Shown: positions 1-8,912, counted from the first letter of the stretch. The stretch: DNA of 64,000 nucleotides from Neoroseomonas soli (GCF_018129065.1 NZ_JAAEDM010000007.1:1-64000); one strand, 5' to 3'. The notes: generated from the sequence alone by a model not told the origin. Numbers and translations: made by a program.

Positions 1-157
1 GGCGGCGCGCCGTATGCGCGCAGCGCCGCCCGCCCCGTCCGTTCTCGCCCGCGCACAACCACACCACGGCGCGCGGGCCGCGCCGCCGCCCGGCCCCACG
101 CGGCCAACCGGGCACTGGCGCCCCCTCCATCCACACCATGACGAAAGGGACACCCGC

Positions 158-991
158 ATGTCGGGCACCATCGAAGCCGCCTTCACCAAGCAGTTCGAGG
201 CCGAGGTCGCCGAGGCCTATCAGCGCCAGGGCAGCAAACTGCGTCCCACCGTCCGCTCCAAGACCGGCGTGAAGGGCGCCTCCACTATCTTCCCACGCGT
301 CGGCAAGGGCACGGCTGCGGCCAAGGCGCGCAACGGCGCCGTGCCGGTGATGAACCTCGAATACTCGAATGCCGAGTGCTTCCTGCAGGACTACTACGCC
401 GGCGAGTGGATCGACCGGCTCGACGAGATCAAGACCAGCATCGACGAGCGCACCGTCATCGCCAATGCGGGCGCCTATGCGCTGGGCCGCAAGACGGATG
501 AGCTGATCGTCGCCGCCCTCGACACCGCGACCTCCGAGGCGACGGGCACCGGCACCGGCCTGACCGACACCGACGGCCTGACCAGGCAGAAGGTGCTGAT
601 GGCCTTCGAGATGCTGGGCGCGGCCGACGTGCCCGATGACGGCAACCGCTTCGCCGTCGTCGGCTGGAAGCAGTGGAGCGAGCTTCTGCAGATCGAGGAG
701 TTCGCGAAGTCCGACTACGTCGGCGACGACGCGCTGCCGTGGAAGGGCACGCAGGCGAAGCGCTGGCTCGGCGCGCTGTGGATGCCGCATTCCGGCCTGA
801 CCAAGGCGGGCACGCTGCGCTACTGCTACTTCTACCACCGCACCGCGGTCGGCCACGCGGTGGCGAGCGAGGTGGTGACCGACATCACCTGGCACGGCGA
901 CCGCGCCGCGCACTTCGTGAACAACATGATGTCCCAGGGGGCGGTGATGATCGACCCGACGGGCGTCGTGCGGATGCGCGCGAAGGAGTGA
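158..991 (+). CDS. Phage major capsid protein
   Basis: A 277-residue protein with the look of a podovirus-type capsid subunit: a basic N-terminal arm, then a mixed alpha/beta body containing NLEYSNAECF and WIDRLDEIKTSIDERTVIANA near residues 65-105, and no membrane segment or signal peptide. A longer frame begins at position 14, but the first 48 codons are proline/arginine-rich noise. The ATG at 158 has a GAAAGGGA ribosome site eight bases upstream, so it is preferred. It is the first of a co-directional run of virion genes whose order matches T7 gene 10 onward. The family call rests on pattern and synteny. The portal and scaffold genes expected upstream lie outside the window. Confidence 0.75.
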   Translation: MSGTIEAAFTKQFEAEVAEAYQRQGSKLRPTVRSKTGVKGASTIFPRVGKGTAAAKARNGAVPVMNLEYSNAECFLQDYYAGEWIDRLDEIKTSIDERTVIANAGAYALGRKTDELIVAALDTATSEATGTGTGLTDTDGLTRQKVLMAFEMLGAADVPDDGNRFAVVGWKQWSELLQIEEFAKSDYVGDDALPWKGTQAKRWLGALWMPHSGLTKAGTLRYCYFYHRTAVGHAVASEVVTDITWHGDRAAHFVNNMMSQGAVMIDPTGVVRMRAKE

Positions 992-993
992 TC

Positions 994-1207
994 GGAGAAC
1001 GGGGGGAGGAGGGAACTTCTCCCCCCGGACCCCCCTCAACCTTCTTTGTCACCTGGGAACTGACCTCCGCTGTCAGTGCCCGAAGGACAAGGAAGGGAGG
1101 GCTTGGGGTCCACGGCGGCGTTGCCACGCAACGCCGTTGGGGTCCCGGCTCGGGGGAGGTTTTCCTCCCCCGACCTTTTCCCGCGACAATCAGGAGTCCC
1201 CCCACCG
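994..1207. repeat. Hairpin-rich noncoding insert between capsid and tail genes
   Basis: This gap separates two genes that are normally adjacent in T7-like order and holds three strong inverted repeats. They are GGGGGGAG at 1001-1008 with CTCCCCCC at 1019-1026, CGGCGTTGC at 1116-1124 with GCAACGCCG at 1128-1136 (3-base loop), and CGGGGGAGG at 1151-1159 with CCTCCCCCG at 1164-1172 (TTTT loop). No credible reading frame crosses it. The 9-bp stem with 3-base loop has the same geometry as the elements near 8163, 29924 and 30163. It may act as a terminator, a processing site or a mobile REP-like unit; the function is inferred. Confidence 0.6.
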
Positions 1208-1777
1208 ATGGCGCTCTCCGCCCTCGCGCTCTGCTCGCGCGCGCTGCTCAAGATCGGCGCGCAGCCGGTCGCCTCGCTCGACGAAGGCACGGCCGAGGCC
1301 GAAGTCGCGGCCAATCTCTATCCCGGCATCCGCGACGCGCTGCTGTCTGCGCATCCGTGGTCCTTCGCCACCGCGCAGGCCGCGCTGGGGCGCCTTGCCG
1401 CCGTGCCGCGCGCGGATTTCGCCAACGCCTTCCAACTGCCGGCGGGCTTCCTGCGCGCGCTCTCGGCTGGCACCGCGGGCCGGGCGCGCGGCATCGTGTA
1501 TCGGTTGCAGGAGGACCGCCTTTTCGCCGATGCCGACCAGGTCGCGCTGACCTACGTCTTCCGTCCGGACGAGAGCGCATTGCCGCCCTACTTCGCCTCG
1601 GCCCTGGTCGCACGCCTCGCCGCCGAGTTCTGCATTCCGCTGACCGAGAATGCGAGCCGCGCCGAGATGCTCTACCGCTTGGCCGAGGCCGAGCTGCGCA
1701 TCGCGCGCCAGGCCGACAGCCAGCAGGCGAGCGCGCGCGTGCTCGAGAACTTTCCCCTCATCAGCGTGCGGGGCTGA
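1208..1777 (+). CDS. Phage tail tubular protein A-like (T7 gp11-like)
   Basis: A 189-residue protein opening with ALCSRALLKIGAQPVASLDE, the usual start of tail tubular protein A (connector/adaptor) in podoviruses. The HPWSFA segment near residue 50 and the late LAAEFCIPLTENASRAEMLY segment also fit this family. It would form the ring between portal and tail tube. The ATG at 1208 is chosen over an upstream in-frame start because the homologous N-terminus begins there. The gene for the second tubular protein follows four bases later, so the two are probably translated together. Confidence 0.75.
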   Translation: MALSALALCSRALLKIGAQPVASLDEGTAEAEVAANLYPGIRDALLSAHPWSFATAQAALGRLAAVPRADFANAFQLPAGFLRALSAGTAGRARGIVYRLQEDRLFADADQVALTYVFRPDESALPPYFASALVARLAAEFCIPLTENASRAEMLYRLAEAELRIARQADSQQASARVLENFPLISVRG

Positions 1778-1781
1778 ATCC

Positions 1782-3656
1782 ATGCCCGTCGTCAAGCGTG
1801 CCAAGACGAGCTTCGCCGCCGGCGAACTCGCGCCGGAACTGCTCGGGCGCGGCGATCTGCGTGCCTTCGAGAATGGCGCGCGGCGCCTGCGCAACGTCTT
1901 CATCCAGCCGACCGGCGGCGTGACACGCCGCCCGGGGCTGCGTCACGTCACGCCGCTGCCCGGCCCCGCCCGCCTGGTCCCTTTCGAATTCAACACCGAG
2001 CAGACCTACCTGATGGTGCTGACGCACGGCACGCTGCGGGTTTTCCTGGGCGATGCGGTGGTGGCGACGCTCGCCGGCCCGTGGACCGAGGCGATGCTGC
2101 CGCAGATCGGCTTCACGCAGAACGCGGACACGCTGCTGCTCGTGCATCCCGACATGGTGCCGCAGCGCGTGACGCGCACGCCCTTCGGCTGGGGCATCGC
2201 GCCCTGGGCCTTCCTGCGCGAGCCCTTCTTCCGCTTCGCCGATCCTGCGATCGCGCTCGCGGCCAGCGCGACGACGGGCACGGTGACGATCACCGCCAGT
2301 GCCGCGTTCTTCATGCCGGGCCATGCGGGTGCGCTGCTGCGCGTCGGCGGCCGGCGGCTGCGGATCCTTTCGGTGGCCTCCGCCACGCAGGCAACCGGCT
2401 TCGCGGAGGAAGTGCTGCCCGGCACCGACCCCACCACGGAGTGGGACGAGAGCGCCTTCAGCCCGGCGCACGGCTGGCCTGTCACCTGCTGCTTCCATCA
2501 GGATCGCCTGGTGATCGGCGGCTCGCGCGACCTGCCGAACCGGCTGTGGCTGTCGCGCACGGGGGATCTGTTCAACTTCGATCCCGGCACCGGTCTCGAC
2601 GACGAGGCGATCGAGTTTGGCCTCGTCTCGGACCAGGTGAATGCCATCCGCGGGCTCTTTTCGGGGCGGCACCTGCAGGTCTTCACCTCGGGCGCGGAGT
2701 GGATGGTCTCGGGCGATCCGCTGACGCCTTCGAGCATCCAGTTGAACCGTCAGACGCGCGTGGGCTCGCCGGTGGACCGCCTGGTGCCGCCGGTGGATGT
2801 GGACGGCGCGACGGTCTTCGTCGGGCGTGGGCAGGGCGTGCATGAATTCGCCTATACGGATGTCAGCGACACCTACCAGGCGAACGACCTCGCCATCCTC
2901 GCGCGGCATCTCGTGAGCGTGCCGGTGTCCATGGCCTACGACCAGAGGCAGCGCCTGCTGCACCTGGTGATGGCGGATGGCAGCATCGGCACGCTGACGC
3001 TGTATCGCGCCGAGCAGGTTACCGCCTGGACGCGCCAGGAAACTCCCGGCGCTTTCCGCGCCGTGGCGGAATCGGAAGGCGTGGTCTGGGTCCTGACCGA
3101 GCGTGACGGCGCCTTCGCGCTGGAACGCTTCGAGCACGGCCTCGCATTGGATGCCGCGCTGACCGGCACCGCCGGAACGCCCCAGGACAGGTGGAGCGGC
3201 CTCGCGCATCTGGAAGGCCGTGAGGTCGGCGTGCTGGCCGACGGCGCGCCGCGCGCGGCGGCGACCGTGCTGGACGGCGCGGTGACGCTCGACCCGCCGG
3301 CAGGCGAGGTGCAGATCGGCCTCGCCTTCCGGCACGAGATCGAACCGCTGCCACCGGACCTCATCTCCGCTTCCGGCGCAGCCACCGGGCCGTTGCGCCT
3401 GGTGGCCGTGACATTCCGGCTGCTCGGGACGGCGGCGCTGTCCGTCGATCTCGGACGCGGCGCGGAACCGGTGGCGTTTCGCCGGCTCGACACCGCGTTG
3501 CTGGATGCGCCGCCTGCACCGTTCACGGGCGACGTCACGCTGCGCGGCCTCGGCTGGCGGCGTGATCGCCTGAAGCCGACCTGGCGCATCGAGGGCGATG
3601 CGCCGCTGCCGATGACGCTGCTTTCCGTCACCTCCGAGATCAGGATGACCGACTGA
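1782..3656 (+). CDS. Phage tail tubular protein B-like / tail nozzle protein
   Basis: A 624-residue protein without membrane segments. It begins with KRAKTSFAAGELAPELLGR and continues through GARRLRNVFIQPTGGVTRRP; such openings (SFxxGELsP..RsD...ga..l.NfiP.pqGGvtrRPG) recur in tail nozzle proteins of podovirus-like prophages. The body is rich in beta-strand patterns. Its place after tubular A and before a small internal protein equals T7 gene 12. The start ATG is four bases after the previous stop. The exact structural role is inferred from order and N-terminal pattern. Confidence 0.65.
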   Translation: MPVVKRAKTSFAAGELAPELLGRGDLRAFENGARRLRNVFIQPTGGVTRRPGLRHVTPLPGPARLVPFEFNTEQTYLMVLTHGTLRVFLGDAVVATLAGPWTEAMLPQIGFTQNADTLLLVHPDMVPQRVTRTPFGWGIAPWAFLREPFFRFADPAIALAASATTGTVTITASAAFFMPGHAGALLRVGGRRLRILSVASATQATGFAEEVLPGTDPTTEWDESAFSPAHGWPVTCCFHQDRLVIGGSRDLPNRLWLSRTGDLFNFDPGTGLDDEAIEFGLVSDQVNAIRGLFSGRHLQVFTSGAEWMVSGDPLTPSSIQLNRQTRVGSPVDRLVPPVDVDGATVFVGRGQGVHEFAYTDVSDTYQANDLAILARHLVSVPVSMAYDQRQRLLHLVMADGSIGTLTLYRAEQVTAWTRQETPGAFRAVAESEGVVWVLTERDGAFALERFEHGLALDAALTGTAGTPQDRWSGLAHLEGREVGVLADGAPRAAATVLDGAVTLDPPAGEVQIGLAFRHEIEPLPPDLISASGAATGPLRLVAVTFRLLGTAALSVDLGRGAEPVAFRRLDTALLDAPPAPFTGDVTLRGLGWRRDRLKPTWRIEGDAPLPMTLLSVTSEIRMTD

Positions 3657-4096
3657 TGGCCCAGCTTGCCTCCATCGCCTCGCTCGCCGGCACGGGCCTC
3701 GCCGTCTATGGCCAGGTCCGTCAGGGCCAGCAGCAGAAGGCCAACAGCCGTGCGCAGCAGGAGAACCTGCGCCAGCAGCAGGCCGCGCAGCAGGAACAGG
3801 CGACGGCGCAGGCCGCCGCCAACGAGCGCGAGCGCCAGGATCGCCTGGCGCGCACCATCGCCTCCGCGCGCGCGCGGCTGGCGGCCGGCGGCGTCGCGCC
3901 GGACGAAGGCTCCGCCGCCGCGCTGACGGCTGGCCTGAAGCGCGATGCGGCACAGGATGCCGCGGAGGATGCCGCCGTGACCAGCGCGCGGCTCGCCGCC
4001 GGGCGGCGCTCGCTGCTCGCGCCCGATGGCAGCCTCAACGCCTTCCTGCGGGCGGGGCAGAGCCTCGGCGGCGTGGTCCGCAACCTGCTCGACTGA
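3656..4096 (+). CDS. Small internal virion protein candidate (T7 gp14 position)
   Basis: A 146-residue protein whose start overlaps the previous stop by one base (TGATG). Residues 1-20 are hydrophobic (ASIASLAGTGLAVYG). Residues 22-70 form a long Gln/Ala/Glu/Arg-rich helix likely to be coiled coil, followed by a second helical, alanine-rich half. T7-like phages have gp14, a small alpha-helical internal core protein, at this position. The much larger gp15 and gp16 homologues that should follow are absent, so this module either uses a reduced ejection apparatus or has lost genes. The functional call is from position and composition only. Confidence 0.5.
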   Translation: MAQLASIASLAGTGLAVYGQVRQGQQQKANSRAQQENLRQQQAAQQEQATAQAAANERERQDRLARTIASARARLAAGGVAPDEGSAAALTAGLKRDAAQDAAEDAAVTSARLAAGRRSLLAPDGSLNAFLRAGQSLGGVVRNLLD

Positions 4097-4139
4097 CCGG
4101 CGGCACCGCCGCCCCACACCCAGACACCGAGGACCACCC

Positions 4140-6419
4140 ATGGCCGAACACATCACGATCGGCGATGTCGCGCCGCGCGTGCAGTATGTCGCGGACGGCG
4201 TGCTGGCCGAGTTCGCTTATCCATTCCCGATCTTCGAGGAAGCCGACCTCGAGATCCGTCTCGACGGCACGGTGCTGACGGGCGGCGCGACCATCTCCGG
4301 CGCGGGCGCGTCGGAGGGCGGCAGCGTGCTGCTCGCCGCGCCGCCACCGACGGGCACGCGCGTCACGCTGCGCCGCCGCCTGAAGATCGCGCGCGCCACG
4401 GATTTCCAGAACAACGGCGTGCTGCGCGCGCGCGCGCTGAACGACGAACTGGACTACCAGGTGGCCGCCATCCAGCAGGTGGCGGACGACGTCATCGGCA
4501 CGGTGCGGGTCGGCCCGGCCGATGGCGGGGCGCTGGTGCTGCCGCAGCGTGGCGCCCGTGCCAACCGCGTGCTGGGCTTCGATTCCAATGGCGACGTGAC
4601 CGTCTTCGACCGCGGCACGGCGACGCTCGGGGTGCCCTTCGTCGGAGGTATCCCGCGCACCGTCGAGGACAAGCTCGCCGAGCGCCTGACCGCGCGCGAC
4701 TTCGGCGCGACCGGCGACGGCGTGACGGATGACGGGCCGGCGCTGGCCGCCGCGATGGCCGCCGCCGCCGCCTCGGGCCGCGTGCTCGAGATCGGCGAGG
4801 GCTCCTTCCGCACGACGCAGCCGCTGCTGCTCGGCGGCGGCGCGGCGGGCCTCGTGATGCACGGCTCCATCCTCTATGCCGGCCTGGGCGGGCAGGCGGC
4901 GCTGACGCTCGGCGACGGTGCGGCCGTGCGCAACGCAGCCAAGCGCTACGAGGGGCTGCGCGTCGTCCGCGCCACGATCTCTGACTGGGAGGACGAGGCC
5001 GATATCGGCCTGGTGATGCGCAACCTCGATGCATCCTTCGTCGAGATCCGGCAGGTCGAGGGCTTCACGATCGGCGTCCGCACCTTGGGCGTGGAGCGTG
5101 GCTTCGAGGATTCGACGCTGGTCCTCGGCCGCATCGTGAACAACCGCATCGGCCTTGATGTCCGCACCGAGACCGCGGCCGCGTGGAACACCTCCGTTCG
5201 CTACTATGGCGGGCACTTCGCCATCGGCAGCACCGTGCACACGGACAAGGACCGGTTCGGCGTCCGGCTCTCCGCGGCACCTGGCGCCTATGTCGCGCAC
5301 AACCGGCACCTCTTCGACGGGCCGGGCTTCGAGTTGCAGGCAAAGGACCGCCCGATCAGCGGCATTCCGTTCCTGGTCGAGGTGAGCAGCCGCTCCGTCT
5401 GGGCCCGCGCGCTGCGCATGGAAGGCTGCAGCCCTCATGTCGCGCGGCACACCGGCGCGGCGCAGGACCATGTCTATGAAGTCGCCTGGGCGAGCCAGGC
5501 GTATCTCGTGGACGTGGACTACACCTCGACGGCGACGCGCGTCGGCGCGGTGGTGCGTGCCTCCCACCAGGCGGCGGCGTTCCGCGAGGCGTCCCGTGAA
5601 GTCGCCGCGGTGCCGAACCTGCGTGCCGCGCGCATCCGCTGGTCCAATACCGAATGGGGCTTCGAGAAACTCGCCTGCCTGGCCTCGAACGTTTCCGGTG
5701 CGCCGGTCACGCTCGCGGATTACGCGTTCCCGGCGCTCGATGCCTTCGGCTTCACGGACAACGGCGTGGTGCTGACGGGCGGGCGCGGCCTCGGCTTCGT
5801 CGTCGATGCGCGGAACTGCCGGGAATTCGCCCTCGCGGTGGATGCGGATGCGCCGCGGCTGGCGGTGATGTGCTTCGACGCCTACCGCAATGTCCTGACG
5901 GACACCGGCGCGCCGCTGGTCCGCGCTTCGGGCCAGTCGCTCGTGTGGAACGCATCGGCGCGCTGGTGGCAGGGATCGGCCGACATGGCGGATGCGACGC
6001 TGACGCGGCCGCAGGTGGTGCGCCTGGCGCCACAGGTGGCCTATGCGATCATTGGGCTGGTGCGTGTCGCCGACAACTACGAGGTGCGCGCGATGCGCCT
6101 CGGCTGCGATCCGCTGTTCGCGCCGTCGCTGCTCTACGGCCAGCCTGGCCTGCCGCATGGCGCGCGGGAACTGGTCGCGGAGGCGGCGTGGAATCCACCC
6201 GCCATCGCGGCAGGCGGTTCGGCACAGACCAGCCTGCCCTTGCCCGGTGCGCGGGCGGGCGATTTCGCCTCCGCTGCCTTCTCGCTTGGCACCTCCGGGT
6301 TGGTGTTCCTGGCGCAGGTCGCCTCGACCGATCTCGTCACCGTCACCGCCTGGAACCGCAGCGGGGCGGAGATCGATCTCGGCGCCGGCACCGTGCGCGC
6401 GCGCGTGGTGAAGGCATGA
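4140..6419 (+). CDS. Phage tail fibre / tailspike with pectate-lyase-like repeat region
   Basis: A 759-residue receptor-binding protein. Residues 1-150 resemble a T7 tail-fibre attachment domain (VQYVADGVLAEFAYPFPIF, then LRARALNDELDYQVAAIQQV). Near residue 195 the DFGATGDGVTDDGPAL motif marks the entry into a right-handed beta-helix of the pectate-lyase type, the usual fold of depolymerising tailspikes. The C-terminal third has no recognised motif and is probably the host-specific part. The start ATG at 4140 follows a GAGGACC ribosome site. The stop overlaps the next start (ATGA). Enzymatic activity on surface polysaccharide is plausible but cannot be shown from motifs alone. Confidence 0.75.
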   Translation: MAEHITIGDVAPRVQYVADGVLAEFAYPFPIFEEADLEIRLDGTVLTGGATISGAGASEGGSVLLAAPPPTGTRVTLRRRLKIARATDFQNNGVLRARALNDELDYQVAAIQQVADDVIGTVRVGPADGGALVLPQRGARANRVLGFDSNGDVTVFDRGTATLGVPFVGGIPRTVEDKLAERLTARDFGATGDGVTDDGPALAAAMAAAAASGRVLEIGEGSFRTTQPLLLGGGAAGLVMHGSILYAGLGGQAALTLGDGAAVRNAAKRYEGLRVVRATISDWEDEADIGLVMRNLDASFVEIRQVEGFTIGVRTLGVERGFEDSTLVLGRIVNNRIGLDVRTETAAAWNTSVRYYGGHFAIGSTVHTDKDRFGVRLSAAPGAYVAHNRHLFDGPGFELQAKDRPISGIPFLVEVSSRSVWARALRMEGCSPHVARHTGAAQDHVYEVAWASQAYLVDVDYTSTATRVGAVVRASHQAAAFREASREVAAVPNLRAARIRWSNTEWGFEKLACLASNVSGAPVTLADYAFPALDAFGFTDNGVVLTGGRGLGFVVDARNCREFALAVDADAPRLAVMCFDAYRNVLTDTGAPLVRASGQSLVWNASARWWQGSADMADATLTRPQVVRLAPQVAYAIIGLVRVADNYEVRAMRLGCDPLFAPSLLYGQPGLPHGARELVAEAAWNPPAIAAGGSAQTSLPLPGARAGDFASAAFSLGTSGLVFLAQVASTDLVTVTAWNRSGAEIDLGAGTVRARVVKA

Positions 6420-6733
6420 CGGAGCGCCGCGTGCCGGCGCTGCATGGGACAGACCTTCGCACCGCCATGGAGCGCGTCGCGGAGGGCTATCTCCGCTTCC
6501 TCGATGCCGGGCCGGAGCCCGGCACCGACGACGACACCAAGGCCTTCGCCGCCCACCACGCGGCGTGCCGCGCCGCGCTCGCGCATCTCGAGCACCTGCT
6601 CAAGGTCGCGCGCGCCATGGGCGCGGACGATGCCGAGGTCGAGGAAGCCACCACGATCCTGGTCGAGGCGCGCGAGGCACTCGCGCAGTTCGAGGAGGAG
6701 GAGTCCCCCGATGCCGCAGAGGACCATGGCTGA
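6416..6733 (+). CDS. Small acidic phage protein in the small-terminase position
   Basis: A 105-residue, mostly helical protein with an acidic tail (EEEESPDAAEDHG). Its start overlaps the tailspike stop by four bases, and its end overlaps the large-terminase start by 23 bases, so the three are translationally linked. In T7 the gene between tail fibre and large terminase includes gp18, the small terminase that recognises DNA. Sequence alone gives no clear helix-turn-helix, so small terminase is an inference from order. A chaperone or scaffolding protein is also possible. Confidence 0.5.
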   Translation: MTERRVPALHGTDLRTAMERVAEGYLRFLDAGPEPGTDDDTKAFAAHHAACRAALAHLEHLLKVARAMGADDAEVEEATTILVEAREALAQFEEEESPDAAEDHG

Positions 6734-8156
6734 GCCTGGATTCCTCGAATTCGCCTGGGTGTGGAACCGGCGGCACAACCACGACACGCCGGCCGTCCAC
6801 CGCCGCATCGCCCGCTGGTTGGAATCGCGCCAGTCCGCGGGCGACCGGCGCCTGCTGCTGATGGCCTTCCGCGGCTGCGGCAAGTCCACCATGGTCGGGC
6901 TGTGGTGCGCATGGCTGCTCGCGCGGCGGCCGGAGACGCGCATCCTGGTCCTCGCCGCGGATGCTCCGCTCGCCGTGAAGATGGTCGCGACCGTGCGGCG
7001 CATCGTCGAGCGCCACCCGCTCTGCCGGCATCTGCTGCCGGACGGCGCAGAGGCCTGGGCGTCGGACCGCTTCACCGTCGCGCGGGAAGGTGCGCTGCGC
7101 GATCCGTCGATGCTCGCCCAGGGCATCGGCGGCAACGTCACCGGCAGCCGTGCGGAGGTGATCGTCTGCGACGACGTCGAGGTCGCCGGCAATTGCGACA
7201 CGCCCGGCAAGCGCGCCGAACTGCGCGAGCGCCTGGCCGAGACCGAGTTCATCCTGACGCCCGGCGGCACCATCCTGTTCGTCGGCACGCCGCATTGCGA
7301 GGACAGCCTCTACCGCAACCCGCGGGATGAGGGCGCGTTCCTCAAGGGCTACCGCCGCCTGGTGGTGCCGGTGATGAACGCGGCCGGGCACGGCGCCTGG
7401 CCGGAACGCTTCCCGCGCGAGGCGATCGCAGCCTTGCGCGACCGCGTCGGCCCGCTGCAGTTCCAGCGGCAGATGATGCTGCAGCCGGTTGCGGCAAGCG
7501 CGGTGCGCCTCGATCCCGCGGCGCTGGTGCGTTACGTGGGCGAACCCGACTACCGGGAGGCGCAGGGGAGGGGGACGCTCACCTTGCTCGGCCGGCGGCT
7601 CGTTTCAGGCAGCGCCTTCTGGGACCCGGCCTATGGACGGCCCGGCACGGGCGATGCCTCGGTGCTGGCCTGCACCTATGCGGATGCGGAAGGGCACGCC
7701 TTCCTGCACCGCCTGGCCTATCTGACTCACGACCCGGACGCGGCCGAGGATCCGGCCACGCAGCAATGCGTTGCCGTCGCCGCAATTCTTGGCGAGTTGC
7801 TGCTGCCGGCAGTGCGGGTGGAGACCAACGGCCTCGGGAAGTTCCTGCCCGCGCTGCTGCGGCGGGAACTCGCGAACGCCGGCGTCGCCTGCACCGTCAT
7901 CGAGCATGCCAGCACGCGGGCGAAGCAGGACCGCATCCTCGCGGCCCTGGAACCCGCCCTCGCGGCGCGGCGCCTCTCGGCGCATGAGAGCGTCTTCCGC
8001 ACGCCCTTCCCGGGCGAAATGGCGGAATGGCGGCCCGGCGCGGCTGGTGCCCGGGACGATGCGCTGGATGCGGTGGCGGGGTGCCTGCTTGCCGAACCGG
8101 TGCGGCTCGTGCGCGGGACATCGCCGCGAGCCAGGCCGAGCTGGCGCGGGGGATGA
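6711..8156 (+). CDS. Phage terminase large subunit
   Basis: A 481-residue packaging motor and nuclease. The N-terminal ATPase has a Walker A motif FRGCGKST (residues 53-60) and a Walker B EVIVCDDVE with the acidic pair at 154-155. A following LTPGGTILFVGTP segment fits the coupling motif. The RNase H-like nuclease half begins around SAFWDPAYG (residue about 300) and ends with DDALDAV, contributing further acidic metal ligands. The start at 6711 has a strong GGAGGAGGAG site; an in-frame ATG at 6726 is an alternative. Terminase after the tail genes is the T7-like arrangement, unlike lambda-type prophages. Confidence 0.85.
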   Translation: MPQRTMAEPGFLEFAWVWNRRHNHDTPAVHRRIARWLESRQSAGDRRLLLMAFRGCGKSTMVGLWCAWLLARRPETRILVLAADAPLAVKMVATVRRIVERHPLCRHLLPDGAEAWASDRFTVAREGALRDPSMLAQGIGGNVTGSRAEVIVCDDVEVAGNCDTPGKRAELRERLAETEFILTPGGTILFVGTPHCEDSLYRNPRDEGAFLKGYRRLVVPVMNAAGHGAWPERFPREAIAALRDRVGPLQFQRQMMLQPVAASAVRLDPAALVRYVGEPDYREAQGRGTLTLLGRRLVSGSAFWDPAYGRPGTGDASVLACTYADAEGHAFLHRLAYLTHDPDAAEDPATQQCVAVAAILGELLLPAVRVETNGLGKFLPALLRRELANAGVACTVIEHASTRAKQDRILAALEPALAARRLSAHESVFRTPFPGEMAEWRPGAAGARDDALDAVAGCLLAEPVRLVRGTSPRARPSWRGG

Positions 8157-8162
8157 CGCGGC

Positions 8163-8217
8163 GGGGAGGGCCTTGCCCTCCCCGGACCCCACCCACCAGA
8201 GGCCGAAAGGCCTCTGG
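8163..8217. repeat. Composite double-hairpin element downstream of terminase
   Basis: Two perfect hairpins in tandem. GGGGAGGGC at 8163-8171 pairs with GCCCTCCCC at 8175-8183 around a CTT loop. Twelve bases later CCAGAGGCC at 8196-8204 pairs with GGCCTCTGG at 8209-8217 around a GAAA tetraloop. The second hairpin recurs almost unchanged at 29956-29977 and 30132-30153, each time next to a G-rich 10-bp/3-base-loop hairpin. The element lies seven bases after the terminase stop and before an antisense gene. It could serve as a bidirectional terminator and is likely a dispersed intergenic repeat of this genome. Confidence 0.7.
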
Positions 8218-8270
8218 ACACCGGGACATGGTCTGCGGAGGGGGGAGGCAACGCCCCCTTCCGCGTCACC

Positions 8271-8489
8271 TCACGCCACGCGCTTCAGGATCTCGCTCGC
8301 GTGCCGCGTACGTCCGGCGTCGGTGATCTCGAACCGTCCATCCTCGCGCGGGCGCGCAAGGCCCATCGACGTCAGCCGGTTCAGGCAGGGCCCGTCCTTC
8401 AGCCCGGGCGGGCGGCCATGCGGCCCCACCAGCGTCAGCCGGTGCAGGGCCGAGCGGCAGCAGGTTTCCAGATACGGCTCGTTCCACAT
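8271..8489 (-). CDS. Small winged-helix-like hypothetical protein, antisense to the phage operon
   Basis: A 72-residue protein encoded against the direction of the surrounding phage genes. The segment GLKDGPCLNRLTSMG is followed by DGRFEITDAGRTRHASEI, reminiscent of the wing and final helix of small winged-helix proteins. Codon use has the high third-position GC of real genes here. It is preceded on the other side by the double-hairpin element, so it has its own transcription context, like prophage moron genes. No clear Shine-Dalgarno sequence is seen. Function unknown; a small DNA-binding or antitoxin-like role is only a guess. Confidence 0.5.
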   Translation of the reverse strand: MWNEPYLETCCRSALHRLTLVGPHGRPPGLKDGPCLNRLTSMGLARPREDGRFEITDAGRTRHASEILKRVA

Positions 8490-8576
8490 CGCGGCGCGGT
8501 CACTCCCGGGAAGTCCCGGAAAGGGTGGGCCGCCGCTCGCTTCGCTTCAAGACTCCAGCAGAAGGCAGACGAGAGA

Positions 8577-8912
8577 ATGCCGATACAGATCGAACCCCAG
8601 TGGTGGATCACCGCCATCGAGGCACCCGTCGTCGCGGCCCTCTTCTGGATGATCCACGGCCTGCGGCGCGACACGCACGACCGCATAGACCGCGGGGACC
8701 AGCGCGATTCCGACGCATTGAGCCGGACGCGGGACGAACTCGCGCAGTTCAAGGTCGAGGTGGCGCGCACCTATGTGCCGCTGTCGCTGATTCGTGACCT
8801 CGACCGGCGCATCTCCGACCACCTGATCCGCATCGAGGAGAAGTTGGAGGAGGTCTCCCGCGCCGGCATCGCCGCCGCCCAGGCCGCCCGCCGACTGGAG
8901 GACCGGGAATGA
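8577..8912 (+). CDS. Phage membrane protein, holin or spanin-like candidate
   Basis: A 111-residue protein with one N-terminal hydrophobic segment (WWITAIEAPVVAALFWMIHG, residues 9-28) followed by a charged helical, probably coiled-coil domain (DELAQFKVEVARTYVP, RIEEKLEEV). This one-anchor plus periplasmic or cytoplasmic coil layout is common among phage lysis accessory proteins such as Rz-like spanins or class III holins. Its stop overlaps the start of the wall hydrolase by four bases, supporting a lysis role. Which lysis component it is cannot be decided. Confidence 0.55.
   Translation: MPIQIEPQWWITAIEAPVVAALFWMIHGLRRDTHDRIDRGDQRDSDALSRTRDELAQFKVEVARTYVPLSLIRDLDRRISDHLIRIEEKLEEVSRAGIAAAQAARRLEDRE

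Noticed and set aside
1761-3953. A 730-residue minus-strand frame opposite the tail nozzle gene
   Set aside because: Arg/Ala/Gln-rich antisense translation without motifs. The plus strand carries a recognisable phage gene.
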